Origin: Pseudomonadota bacterium | Lineage (GTDB): Bacteria > Pseudomonadota > Gammaproteobacteria > Steroidobacterales > Steroidobacteraceae | DNA length: 64,000 nt | NCBI GenBank assembly: GCA_021843755.1 | Contig: JAKBWB010000014.1 | Location: 21,549-85,548, forward strand | Direction: 5' to 3' | Part shown: piece after piece, positions 33,654 to 42,405 of the stretch | Position numbering within the stretch: the stretch's first letter is position 1 | How the letters are laid out: each line of letters begins with the position of its first letter | The notes under the pieces: generated by a model | The model's database searches: none | What the model saw: only the letters and a program-made list of their open reading frames with translations | What the model was told of the DNA's origin: nothing | Position numbers and translations under genes: made by a program

Positions 33654-34421
33654 ATGAAAGCCGTTCCCCTGGCCATTCTCACCCTGGTTCTCGTGCCTGC
33701 GGCAGCAATGGCCGCCGCGGCGCCGAGCGCGACCTCTTCGGGCAAGTTCACCGGCAAGGGCCAGCTCGGCTTTCTTGCCTCCCAGGGAAACGCGCACGGC
33801 AAGTCCGGCAACGTCGCGCTCGATCTCAGTTATGTCATCGGACCCTGGAAGCACATGCTCGATCTGACCGGTCTGTACGGACAGAGCCAGGGCATCGTAT
33901 CCGCCGAGCGCTGGACGGCCATGTGGCAGACCAACCGCAGCATCAGCGCCGACGTGTTCGCCTTCGGCTCGCTGCGCTACGAGCACGACATGTTCGACGG
34001 CTTCCAGTACCAGCGCAACCTGTCGGCCGGCTTCGGCTATGCGGTGCTGAAATCCAAATCGATCACGCTGAGCACGCAGCTCGGCGCCGGCTACATGATG
34101 TCCCGGCCGGAGCTGCTGATCCGCAACGCGCAAGGCACCGTGGTGGAGCGCATCCCGCAGCTCGTTCAGAACTACGCGATCGCCACCGCGGGTATCAATT
34201 ACGATGAGAAAATCACCTCCACCACGACGATTACGGACAAGCTGCTGGTGGACGCCGGATCGCAAAACACGTTGCTCACCAATCGGCTCGCCTTCGTGGT
34301 GAAGATCTCAACCAAGCTCGCGATGAGCCTGGGCTATGACATTCAGGACAACACCCGGCCGCCGGCCGGCATCAAGACTCTCAATTCCACCGAAATGGTC
34401 AATCTGGTCTACGCGTTCTGA
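33654..34421 (+). CDS. DUF481 family outer-membrane protein
   Basis: A 255-residue protein with a Sec signal (1-21, ending AMA). The mature part is beta-rich with aromatic-ended strands, opening GKGQLGFLASQGNAHGKSGN, which is the DUF481 start, and finishing in MVNLVYAF with a terminal Phe as for outer-membrane barrels. The function of the family is unknown; in salt-adapted species it is salt-induced. It lies just after the tRNA-derived repeats, and its 3' end overlaps the convergent GST gene by 13 bp. Confidence 0.8.
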   Translation: MKAVPLAILTLVLVPAAAMAAAAPSATSSGKFTGKGQLGFLASQGNAHGKSGNVALDLSYVIGPWKHMLDLTGLYGQSQGIVSAERWTAMWQTNRSISADVFAFGSLRYEHDMFDGFQYQRNLSAGFGYAVLKSKSITLSTQLGAGYMMSRPELLIRNAQGTVVERIPQLVQNYAIATAGINYDEKITSTTTITDKLLVDAGSQNTLLTNRLAFVVKISTKLAMSLGYDIQDNTRPPAGIKTLNSTEMVNLVYAF

Positions 34422-35113
34422 GCGCTGTGGCCGCCGCGGCGCAGATCCTCGATGACGACGCCCGCATCGCGCGCCTCCTGCTCGTGGCTTGAATCCCGCC
34501 AGGGCTCCTCGAGCGCCGCCTCGTACCAGCAGCGCATCGCCGGCAGCTCGAGCAGCCGCCGCGCGTACTCCAGCCCCGCCGCCGGGAGCGGCAGCTCGTA
34601 GGTTTGGATGCGAAACGCCACCGGCGCGAAGAATGCATCCGCGCCCCCGAAGGCCGCGCCGGCGAGATACGGTCCGCCGAAACGCCGCAGGCCATCCTGC
34701 CAGAGCGCCTGCAGCCGCTCGAGATCGGTGCGCAGCGCGCCCTCGATGCGCTGCAGTCGCACGCGCAGGCCGCAGTTCATGCCGCAGATCTGGCGCAGGG
34801 CGCCAAAGCCGGAATGCATCTCGGCGGCCGCGCAACGCGCGAAGGCGCGCGCGAGCGGATCGCCCGGCCAGACGCCCGCATGGCGCTCGGCCAGATACTC
34901 CACGATCGCGAGTGAATCCCATACGGCCGTCGAGCCGTCGTGCAGGCAAGGCACCTTGCCGTTGGGCGAGAACCTGGAAAAGTCATGGGGCTGGGCGGCG
35001 GTGCCGAACGGAACCAGCCGCTCATCGAACGGGATCCCGAGGGTGCGCATCAGCACCCAGGGGCGCAGCGACCAGGAGGAATAATTTCGATTGGCGATGT
35101 AGAGCGTGTACAT
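34409..35113 (-). CDS. Glutathione S-transferase family protein
   Basis: A 234-residue GST. The N-terminal thioredoxin-like domain opens MYTLYIANRNYSSWSLRPWVLMR with the likely catalytic Ser in YSSWS. VPCLHDG and DSLAIVEYLAERH form the glutathione site. The C-terminal helical domain runs from ~90. The YSSWSLRP opening is typical of a bacterial GST subgroup with unassigned substrates. It is 14 bp from ubiB on the same strand. Confidence 0.82.
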   Translation of the reverse strand: MYTLYIANRNYSSWSLRPWVLMRTLGIPFDERLVPFGTAAQPHDFSRFSPNGKVPCLHDGSTAVWDSLAIVEYLAERHAGVWPGDPLARAFARCAAAEMHSGFGALRQICGMNCGLRVRLQRIEGALRTDLERLQALWQDGLRRFGGPYLAGAAFGGADAFFAPVAFRIQTYELPLPAAGLEYARRLLELPAMRCWYEAALEEPWRDSSHEQEARDAGVVIEDLRRGGHSAQNA

Positions 35114-35127
35114 GAGTTGCTTCCCGG

Positions 35128-36783
35128 TCAAAGCCAGCGGTAGGCCGCCAGGACCCCCGCAACACCGCCCGCCGTCAGTACCCAGCCGGGCCACACCGGG
35201 TGGCCCACGGCCGTCCACACCAGCCCGCCGAGCAGCACCGCGCCGGCCACGGTCACTGCGTCGCGCCGCCGGGCCGCGGCCCGCAGCTCCTGGCGCAGCG
35301 GACTCAACTCCGTCACCTCGGTGTGCGACTCAGGCTCCTGGGCGCGCCTGAGGGAGGCCCGCAGCAGCACCGGCAGGCCCTGGATCGAGTCGAGCACCTC
35401 CGGGAGCTGGCGCCACAGGCTCTTGATCACGCGGCGCACGCTGGCGCGCTCGCGCATCCATTCGCGCAGGATCGGCGTGGCCGTATTCCAGATGTCCAGT
35501 TGCGGGTACAGCTCCCGTCCCAATCCCTCGATGTTGAACAGCGTCTTCTGCAGCAGCATCAGCTGCGGTTGGATCTGCATGTCGAAGCGGCGAGAGATCT
35601 CGAACAGCCGCAGCAGCAGGTGGGCGAAGGAGATGTCGGCGAGCGGCCGGTCGAAAATCGGCTCGCACACGGTGCGCACGGCCGACTCCATCTCATCGAT
35701 GCGGGTCTGCGGCGGCACCCAGCCGGACTCGACGTGCAGCACCGCCACGCGCCGGTAGTCGCGCTGGAACACCGCGAGGAAATTCTCGGCCAGATAGTGC
35801 TGGTCGCGCGGATCGAGCGTGCCCATGATGCCGAAGTCGATGGCTGCGTAGCGCGGCCGGGCCGGGTCGTCGGCCAGCACGAAGATGTTGCCCGGGTGCA
35901 TGTCGGCGTGGAAGAAGTTGTGGCGGAACACCTGGGTGAAGAAGATCCGCACGCCGTTTTCGGCCAGGCGCTTGAAATTGGTGCCCAGGGCCTTCAGCCG
36001 CGTCATGTCGCTGATCGGAATGCCGCGGATGCGCTCCATCACCATCACGTCGGTGCGGCAGTAGTCCCAGAACACCTCCGGCACGTACAGCAGATCGGAA
36101 CCGGCGAAATTGCGCCGCAACTGCGCGGCGTTGGCCGCTTCGCGCATCAGATCGAGCTCATCCAGGATGGTCTTCTCGTACTCGTGCACCAGCTCGAGCG
36201 GGCGCAGCCGGCGCGCCTCGCGCCAGTAAGTCTGCGCAAGGCCCGCCAGGGTGTAGAGGACCTCCAGATCCCCCTCGATGCGCATGCGCATGCCCGGCCG
36301 CAGAACCTTGACCACGACCTCGCGGCCGTTCTCCAGGCGTGCCGCGTGCACTTGCGCGATCGAGGCTGCCGCCAGCGGCTCGTCCTCGAACGCCGCGAAG
36401 ATCTCCCGGATCGGCCGGCCCACGCTGCGCTCGATCGTCGCGCGCGCCGTTGCGGCCTCGAACGGCGGCACGCGGTCCTGCAGCTTGGCGAGTTCGTCGG
36501 CGATGTCCGACGGCAGCAGGTCGCGGCGCGTGGAGATGGCCTGGCCGAATTTCACGAACAGCGGCCCGAGCTCCTGCAGGGCCAGGCGCAGCCGCAGCCC
36601 GCGCGGCGCGTCGCGGTCGCGCCGGAACCACATCCACGGCGCCAGATAGAACAGGAAGCGCAGCGGACGGTACAGATGGGTGGCGTGGACGAAGTCTTCC
36701 AGGCCGTGCTTCAAGAGCACGCGCTGGATCTGCACGAGTCGAGCGAGGACCCGCAGATTGATCATCCGGCGCGCCGGCGTCAC
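35128..36783 (-). CDS. ubiB: Ubiquinone biosynthesis protein UbiB (ABC1/ADCK-like kinase)
   Basis: A 551-residue atypical kinase-like protein. The KxGQ motif is at 78-81 (LFVKFGQ), with AAASIAQVHAA replacing the usual P-loop, the VVVKVLRPGM lysine, the catalytic HADMHPGN and the DFG-type IDFGIMG. Two C-terminal hydrophobic spans (~505-551) anchor it. It is needed for aerobic ubiquinone synthesis. GTG 36783 overlaps the ubiJ stop by 4 bp (GTGA), which supports this start over ATG 36765. Confidence 0.95.
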   Translation of the reverse strand: MTPARRMINLRVLARLVQIQRVLLKHGLEDFVHATHLYRPLRFLFYLAPWMWFRRDRDAPRGLRLRLALQELGPLFVKFGQAISTRRDLLPSDIADELAKLQDRVPPFEAATARATIERSVGRPIREIFAAFEDEPLAAASIAQVHAARLENGREVVVKVLRPGMRMRIEGDLEVLYTLAGLAQTYWREARRLRPLELVHEYEKTILDELDLMREAANAAQLRRNFAGSDLLYVPEVFWDYCRTDVMVMERIRGIPISDMTRLKALGTNFKRLAENGVRIFFTQVFRHNFFHADMHPGNIFVLADDPARPRYAAIDFGIMGTLDPRDQHYLAENFLAVFQRDYRRVAVLHVESGWVPPQTRIDEMESAVRTVCEPIFDRPLADISFAHLLLRLFEISRRFDMQIQPQLMLLQKTLFNIEGLGRELYPQLDIWNTATPILREWMRERASVRRVIKSLWRQLPEVLDSIQGLPVLLRASLRRAQEPESHTEVTELSPLRQELRAAARRRDAVTVAGAVLLGGLVWTAVGHPVWPGWVLTAGGVAGVLAAYRWL

Positions 36784-37373
36784 GGCGCTGCCGCTCGGTG
36801 CTCTAGCAGCTCCAGGCGTGCGGCCAGTCGATCGACATCCTCGCGCAGCGCATCGACATCGCGCAGGAAGGCCTCGCCTTCAGGCCGCGACACCAGATCC
36901 CGGCGCTCGTGGCTCGCGTACTCGCCGATGTCCCGCCACAGCGTATCGAGGGCGGATCGGCTCCAGCGCAGCGTGCCGCGCACCAGTTGCCCGGCGCGGT
37001 GGGCGGGGACGTCACCGACGAGCAAGGCCAACTCCTCTTCCAGATCGGGCGCGAGCAGCCGCAGCAGCTCCTGGAATTTCTCCGCGATCTCAACGTCACC
37101 GCGGATTTCGACCGTTCCGCGCCGCAGCGGCTCGCGGGACAAGGCCGCGCCGGTCAGCAGCAGGCTCAAGGGACCGCCGACGATGGATGCGTCCGCGGTT
37201 TCGGACCCGCGGTGCAGGCGCAGCGAGCTCCCCGTGGACTCGATCAGCAATCGCAGCAGATCCGGTGCCTCGACCGCCAGTCGCCGCCCATCGAGTTCCG
37301 TGCACAGCTGCCGCGCGCGCACCGAGCGCGGCAGGCCGCGATTGAGCAGGTTTTCCAGAGTCGAGCGGATCAT
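36780..37373 (-). CDS. ubiJ: Ubiquinone biosynthesis accessory factor UbiJ
   Basis: A 197-residue protein with an SCP2-type lipid-binding domain (about 15-115) and a C-terminal coiled coil (DVDALREDVDRLAARLELLE). In E. coli UbiJ binds ubiquinone intermediates and organises the soluble Ubi complex with UbiK. It lies between ubiE (9 bp) and ubiB (4-bp overlap) in the classical order. Sequence conservation is low in this family, so operon position carries much of the assignment. Confidence 0.88.
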   Translation of the reverse strand: MIRSTLENLLNRGLPRSVRARQLCTELDGRRLAVEAPDLLRLLIESTGSSLRLHRGSETADASIVGGPLSLLLTGAALSREPLRRGTVEIRGDVEIAEKFQELLRLLAPDLEEELALLVGDVPAHRAGQLVRGTLRWSRSALDTLWRDIGEYASHERRDLVSRPEGEAFLRDVDALREDVDRLAARLELLEHRAAAP

Positions 37374-37382
37374 GCGCGAGGG

Positions 37383-38132
37383 TCAGTACTTGTAGCCGCG
37401 GTGGACGGCGACGATGCCGCCGGAGAGATTGTGATAGCGGCAGCCCTCGAGGCCGGCCGCGCACATCATTTCCAGCAGTTTCTCCTGCGGCGGATGCATG
37501 CGGATCGATTCGGCCAGGTAGCGGTAGCTCGCCTCGTCGTGCGCCACCCACTTGCCGATCTTCGGCAGGATCCCGAACGAGTAGGCGTCGTAGAGGGGCT
37601 TCAGTCCCGGCAGCACCGGACGGGAGAACTCCAGCACCAGCAGCTGGCCGCCGGGCCTGAGCACGCGGAACATGGAGGCGAGCGCGGCGGGCTTGTCGGT
37701 GACGTTGCGCAGCCCGAACCCGATGGTCACGCAGTCGAAGGTGTCCGGCCGGAACGGCAGGTTCTGTGCGTCGGCCAGTACGTACTCGACGTTGCCGACC
37801 ACGCCGCGGTCGATGAGCCGGTCGCGGCCGCGCTCGAGCATCGCGGCGTTGATGTCGCTCAGGACCACACGGCCGCGCTCCCCGACCTGCCGGGCGAGTC
37901 CCGCGGTGAGATCGCCCGTGCCGCCGGCGACATCCAGCGCGGACTGTCCCGGGCGCAGCCCGGTGAGCGCCAGCGTGAATCGCTTCCACAGCCTGTGCGC
38001 GCCGCCGGACATCAGGTCATTCATCAGGTCGTAGCGGCCCGCGACCGAGTCGAACACGCCACGCACGCGGCGGGCCTTCTCGCCCCACGCCACGCGCTCG
38101 TAGCCGAAATCGGTCGACGGATCCTCGCTCAT
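37383..38132 (-). CDS. ubiE: Ubiquinone/menaquinone C-methyltransferase UbiE
   Basis: A 249-residue class-I SAM methyltransferase. SAM motif I is [11 protein letters not shown] (66-76). The UbiE signatures [17 protein letters not shown] and [13 protein letters not shown] are present, and the C-terminus ends [11 protein letters not shown]. It methylates the benzoquinol ring in ubiquinone synthesis. It leads the ubiE-ubiJ-ubiB operon. A minus-strand TACAAT about 30 bp upstream of ATG 38132 may be its -10. Confidence 0.94.
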   Translation of the reverse strand: MSEDPSTDFGYERVAWGEKARRVRGVFDSVAGRYDLMNDLMSGGAHRLWKRFTLALTGLRPGQSALDVAGGTGDLTAGLARQVGERGRVVLSDINAAMLERGRDRLIDRGVVGNVEYVLADAQNLPFRPDTFDCVTIGFGLRNVTDKPAALASMFRVLRPGGQLLVLEFSRPVLPGLKPLYDAYSFGILPKIGKWVAHDEASYRYLAESIRMHPPQEKLLEMMCAAGLEGCRYHNLSGGIVAVHRGYKY

Positions 38133-38277
38133 TTCGCTCGCCGGATGGTAAAGACCCGGACATTGTATCCTCGGGCGCCGCCCCGAGCGCGATCCGGCGG
38201 ACCGGAAGCGTCCTCTACCGCGACCGCGGTCGCGGCGTCAAGCGCCATCGGGAAGAGGGAAGTATTTGCAATTTGGT

Positions 38278-38363
38278 GGACGCGGAGCACACAATCTGTG
38301 CCGCGTACGGGGGTCTTGAAACCTTCGGGGCCGGACGGTGTCTAAACCCCTCCGGCCTTTTTT
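38278..38363 (+). ncRNA. Candidate small RNA ending in an intrinsic terminator
   Basis: Two stems in series on the plus strand: ACGCG-GA-GCACA (38280-38291) with TGTGCCGCGT (38297-38306), then the terminator at 38329-38363. Because the next gene has its own -10 element downstream of this terminator, the structured block reads as an independent transcript or as a premature-stop leader. The 5' end and promoter are not evident; it might begin near 38260. I recognise no known RNA family. Confidence 0.35.
38329..38363 (+). terminator. Intrinsic terminator in the ubiE upstream region
   Basis: GGCCGGA (38329-38335), 15-base loop, TCCGGCC (38351-38357), then TTTTTT (38358-38363). Strong terminator form, pointing away from ubiE. 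No protein gene ends upstream of it on this strand. Confidence 0.75.
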
Positions 38364-38455
38364 ATGGGATTCCCCGGCGCTCGGGCCGCGGCGGGCTAGG
38401 GCTGCGGGCTCGGCTTGCACTATGATTGTGCATCCGCCGCCAGCCGTGGAACCTC

Positions 38456-40270
38456 GTGGACGCCACCGATACCTCGCATCCCGATTATTACCATCGAGTG
38501 GTCGATTGTCAGTGGGCTTGTCCGGCGCACACGGATGTTCCCGAATACATCCGTCTCATCGCCCAGGGCCTGTTCACCGAGGCCTATCTTCTCAATCGTC
38601 AATCCAACGTCTTTCCCGCCATTCTCGGCCGGGTGTGTGACCGACCGTGCGAGCCGGCCTGCCGGCGCGGCCGAATCGAGAGCAAGCCGGTGGCCATCTG
38701 CCGGCTCAAGCGCGTGGCGGCGGACAATCGCGGCGACATCACCGGGCGGCTGCCGCCCGTGCCGCGCCTGAAGAACGGCAAGCGCATCGCCTGCATCGGT
38801 GCCGGCTGCGCCTCGCTCACGGTGGCCAACGATCTGCTGCCGCTCGGCTACGAGGTGACGATCTTCGAGCAGAACGATCGGCCCGGCGGGCTGATGCGCA
38901 GCAACATCCCGGCGTTCCGGCTGCCGGAGCCGGTGCTCGATGAGGAGATCGGGATGATCCTCGGGATGGGGGTAGAGCTGCGCCTCGGTGAGCGTATCGA
39001 CAGCCTCCGTGCCCTGATCGAGACCGGGCGCTTCGATGCGGTGTTCGTCGGCTCGGGCGCGCCGAAAGGCAAGGAGCTGCGTTTGCCGGGACGCGACGAG
39101 GCCGCGGCCAACGTGCACATCGGCATCAGCTGGCTCGAGTCGGTCGCCTTCGGACACGTCGATCGCATCGGCGAGCGGGTACTCATCATCGGCGTCGGCA
39201 ACACGGCGATGGACTGTTGCCGCACCAGCCTGCGGCTCGGGGCCCGGACGGTGCGGGTCATCGCGCGCAAGCCGCGCGGCTTCTTCAAGGCCTCGCCCTG
39301 GGAGCTGGAGGACGCCGAAGAGGAAAACGTCGAGATCCTCGTCAACCGCTCGCCGAAGGCGTTCGTCATCGATAACGGCCGCCTGGCGGGCATGCGCTTC
39401 GAGTGCATGGAATACGAGCTGGACGCGCGCGGACGCATCGTCGCGGAGCGGGTCGCCGGCGAGCAGTTCCTCCCGGCCGACGACGTGATCCTCGCGATCG
39501 GCCAGGAGAACGCCTTCCCGTGGATCGAGCGCGACATCGGCATCGCGTTCGACAAATGGAACGTCCCGGTCGTCGACGCGACGACGTTTCAGTCCACGCG
39601 TCCCGGCGTTTTCTTCGGCGGCGATGCGGCGTTCGGACCGAAGAACATCATCTGGGCCGTGGAGCACGGCCATCAGGCGGCGATCTCGATTCACCGCCAT
39701 TGCCAGGGCGAGCCGCTCACCGAGCGCCTCTCTCCCGGGGTCAACCTGCAGAGCCGCAAGATGGGCATGCACGAGTGGGCCTATGCGAACGACTACGCGC
39801 CGATCGAGCGCCGGCTGATGCCGCACGTATCGTTGAAGGAGCGGTTCAAGAAGCTGAATATCGAGGTGGAGCTCGGCTTCAGCGCCGCGCAGGCCGCCGA
39901 GGAGGTGCAGCGCTGCCTCAACTGCGACGTGCAGACGGTGTTCAGCGCGAAGCTGTGCATCGAATGCGACGCCTGCATCGACATCTGTCCGGTCGATTGC
40001 CTGACGATCACGAGCAACGGCACGGAAGCCGAGCTGCGCGCGCACCTGAAGGCTCCCGCGGAGAATCTCGCGCAGCCGCTGTACGTGTCGGCGGCGCTGC
40101 CGCAGACCGGCCGGGTGATGGTCAAGGACGAGGACCTGTGCGTGCACTGCGGGCTGTGCGCCGAGCGCTGCCCCACCGCCGCCTGGGACATGCAGAAATC
40201 CCTCCTTCATTGGCCGCATGCCGAGGACGAGGCCCGCGCGCTCGAGCAGCGCAAGCCCAAGATCGCCTGA
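38456..40270 (+). CDS. GltD-like NAD(P)H flavoprotein with C-terminal 2x[4Fe-4S] ferredoxin domain
   Basis: A 604-residue electron-transfer protein. The N-terminal cysteine cluster (C18, C22, C61, C65, C69) is as in glutamate synthase small subunit. FAD motif GAGCASLTVANDLLPLGYEVTIFE and NAD(P) motif IIGVGNTAMDCC follow, and then two ferredoxin clusters: CIECDACIDICPVDC and CVHCGLCAERCPTA. It precedes the two subunits of a 2-oxoacid:ferredoxin oxidoreductase and is inferred to pass electrons between that enzyme and the NAD(P) pool. GTG 38456 is chosen because a TATGAT -10 element overlaps the alternative TTG 38426. Confidence 0.8.
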   Translation: MDATDTSHPDYYHRVVDCQWACPAHTDVPEYIRLIAQGLFTEAYLLNRQSNVFPAILGRVCDRPCEPACRRGRIESKPVAICRLKRVAADNRGDITGRLPPVPRLKNGKRIACIGAGCASLTVANDLLPLGYEVTIFEQNDRPGGLMRSNIPAFRLPEPVLDEEIGMILGMGVELRLGERIDSLRALIETGRFDAVFVGSGAPKGKELRLPGRDEAAANVHIGISWLESVAFGHVDRIGERVLIIGVGNTAMDCCRTSLRLGARTVRVIARKPRGFFKASPWELEDAEEENVEILVNRSPKAFVIDNGRLAGMRFECMEYELDARGRIVAERVAGEQFLPADDVILAIGQENAFPWIERDIGIAFDKWNVPVVDATTFQSTRPGVFFGGDAAFGPKNIIWAVEHGHQAAISIHRHCQGEPLTERLSPGVNLQSRKMGMHEWAYANDYAPIERRLMPHVSLKERFKKLNIEVELGFSAAQAAEEVQRCLNCDVQTVFSAKLCIECDACIDICPVDCLTITSNGTEAELRAHLKAPAENLAQPLYVSAALPQTGRVMVKDEDLCVHCGLCAERCPTAAWDMQKSLLHWPHAEDEARALEQRKPKIA

Positions 40271-40462
40271 CCCCGCCATCGTGGAGCCACCATCGGCAAC
40301 AGCCACGGCCCCCCCGTGCTCGCCCGCCCAGGGTCGCGCCGCGATCGCTGTCTGCCCGGGACGCCGTCCACGGACGCCTGGGCCGAAGCGGCGTGGGAAA
40401 TTCCGACCCCAGCGGCCCGTCTCACACCCGATGCACCCTTCCTCAATGACTTGCCAAGCGCC

Positions 40463-42391
40463 ATGACAACCGCCAACCGCGTCAATGATTTCACCATCAA
40501 GATCGCCACGGTCAACGGCACCGGCTCGGCGAGTGCCAACACGCTGCTGATGAAGTCGATCTTCCGCAGCGGCGTGCCGGTGATGGGCAAGAACTTCTTT
40601 CCGTCGAATATCCAGGGGTTGCCGACCTGGTACGAGATTCGTGTCTCGCGGGACGGGCACGTGGCCCGCTCCGGCACGGTGGAGCTGATGGTGGCGCTCA
40701 ATCCCGAGACCTACGCGCGCGACGTGCGCGAACTCGCCCCGGGCGGCTACCTGCTGTACGACTCCACCTGGCCGCGCCCGGTGCTGCTGTCGCGCGCCGA
40801 CATCACCGTGATCGGCGTGCCGCTGGCGAAGCTGTGCAACGAGAACTTCACCGGCGTGCGCACCCGCATCCTGATGAAGAACATCTGCTACGCGGGCGCA
40901 CTCGCGGCGCTGCTGAACCTCGACGTCGAGCGGATCCGCGATCTGCTCGGCGAGACCTACGGGCGCAAGCCGCAGCTGCTCGAAAGCAACATGAAGGCCA
41001 TCACGTTGGGCTTCGAGTACACGCGCGCGCATTTCCCCTGCCCGCTGCCACTGTCGGTCGAGCGGATGGATCGCACCGCCGGGCACATCATGATCGACGG
41101 CAACACGGCGGCTGCGCTCGGGTGTGTGTTCGCCGGCGCAACCGTCGCGGCGTGGTATCCCATCACGCCCTCGACGTCGCTGATGGACGCCTTCAAGCGT
41201 TTCTGCGAGCGCCTGCGCATCGACCCGGACACCGGCGCAAAGCGCTTCGCGTTCATCCAGGCGGAGGATGAGCTGGCCGCGATCGGCATGGTGCTTGGCG
41301 CCGCATGGAACGGCGCGCGCGCCTTCACCGCGACCTCGGGGCCCGGCATCTCGCTGATGAACGAGTTTCTCGGCCTGGCGTACTACGCCGAGGTGCCGGC
41401 GGTGGTGTTCGATATCCAGCGCGTGGGGCCTTCCACCGGTATGCCGACGCGCACGCAGCAGGGCGATCTGTTGTCCTGCGCCTACGCCTCGCACGGGGAT
41501 ACGCGCCACATCTGTCTGTATCCCGCCGACCCCGGGGAGTGCTTTGAAATGGCGGTCGAGGCATTCGATCTGGCCGAGCGGCTGCAGACCCCGGTGCTGG
41601 TCGTGTCCGACCTCGACATCGGCATGAACGATTGGATGGTCCGCGAGTTCCAGTGGGACGACGCCTACCGGCCCGATCGCGGCAAGGTGATGACCCTCGA
41701 GCAGATCGAGTCGCTGGAGAAGTTTCACCGCTACCTCGACCCGGACGGTGATGGCATTCCCTGGCGCACGCTTCCGGGCGTGCACCCCAAGGCGGCCTAT
41801 TTCACGCGCGGCTCCGGCCACAACCAGTTCGGCGCGTACACCGAGGACGCCGCGGAGTACCAACAGGTCCTCGACCGGCTGTTGAGAAAATGGCAGACCG
41901 CCAGGCAGCGCGTGCCGCGCGCGCTGATCGACGGCGAGGGGAGCGAGATCGGCATCGTGTCGATCGGCAGCGGCGACAGTGCGGTGCGCGAGGCGCTGGC
42001 GTTGCTGCGTGCGCAGGGCGTCGCGATCGACTATCTGCGGGTGCGGGCGTTCCCATTCGGCGAGGAGGTCGAGCGGTTCCTCGCCGGCCACCGGCAGGTG
42101 TTCGTTGCCGAGCAGAACCGCGACGCGCAGTTGCGCTCCCTTTTGACGCTGGAGACGGCGGTCGAGAAGGCCAAGCTGAGATCCCTGCTGCACTACAGCG
42201 GCTTGCCCGTGAGTTCGCGGTTCATTGTCGATGGCGTCCTCGCCGAGGTGCGTGGCCCGGCGGGGGCAAATCACGATCGCCGCGATCGGCCGGCCCCGGA
42301 GGGCCGGGCCGGATCGGATGCCGCGGCAGAGGCGGCCGCGATGCCCGGACGCGAAGCCCCCTCGCCCGCGCAAGCCACGACCACCGTCTGA
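40463..42391 (+). CDS. 2-oxoacid:ferredoxin oxidoreductase, fused gamma-alpha subunit
   Basis: A 642-residue subunit. The gamma domain comes first (1-~190; VNGTGSASANTLLMKSIFRSG). The alpha domain opens with IDGNTAAALGCVFAGATVAAWYPITPSTSLMD and contains TATSGPGISLMNEF and DIQRVGPSTGMPTRTQQGD, which are substrate/TPP-domain hallmarks of KorA/PorA enzymes. The enzyme class interconverts a 2-oxoacid plus CoA with acyl-CoA, CO2 and reduced ferredoxin. Which oxoacid is used is not decided; 2-oxoglutarate is common in this domain order. No ribosome-binding site is evident before ATG 40463, and the 192 bp upstream show nothing else. Confidence 0.85.
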   Translation: MTTANRVNDFTIKIATVNGTGSASANTLLMKSIFRSGVPVMGKNFFPSNIQGLPTWYEIRVSRDGHVARSGTVELMVALNPETYARDVRELAPGGYLLYDSTWPRPVLLSRADITVIGVPLAKLCNENFTGVRTRILMKNICYAGALAALLNLDVERIRDLLGETYGRKPQLLESNMKAITLGFEYTRAHFPCPLPLSVERMDRTAGHIMIDGNTAAALGCVFAGATVAAWYPITPSTSLMDAFKRFCERLRIDPDTGAKRFAFIQAEDELAAIGMVLGAAWNGARAFTATSGPGISLMNEFLGLAYYAEVPAVVFDIQRVGPSTGMPTRTQQGDLLSCAYASHGDTRHICLYPADPGECFEMAVEAFDLAERLQTPVLVVSDLDIGMNDWMVREFQWDDAYRPDRGKVMTLEQIESLEKFHRYLDPDGDGIPWRTLPGVHPKAAYFTRGSGHNQFGAYTEDAAEYQQVLDRLLRKWQTARQRVPRALIDGEGSEIGIVSIGSGDSAVREALALLRAQGVAIDYLRVRAFPFGEEVERFLAGHRQVFVAEQNRDAQLRSLLTLETAVEKAKLRSLLHYSGLPVSSRFIVDGVLAEVRGPAGANHDRRDRPAPEGRAGSDAAAEAAAMPGREAPSPAQATTTV

Positions 42392-42405
42392 AGCCGGAAC
42401 CCACC

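Larger units (their letters stand above)
38133..38455. other. Gene-free divergent region between ubiE and the flavoprotein gene
   Basis: No supported coding frame. From left to right it holds a probable ubiE promoter (TACAAT on the minus strand near 38168), several GGA/GGGA motifs, a strong hairpin at 38280-38306, an intrinsic terminator at 38329-38363, and a TATGAT -10-like element at 38421-38426 for the downstream flavoprotein gene. Confidence 0.6.

Noticed and set aside
33339..34265. Minus-strand frames through the tRNA and the repeats, with ARPTGFEPAT-like translations
   Set aside because: This peptide string is a well-known artefact of reading a tRNA gene backwards, and the frames lack other support.
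38420..42373. Antisense open frame of about 1317 codons over the oxidoreductase operon
   Set aside because: Plus-strand genes have cofactor motifs at the expected places; the antisense product has none.
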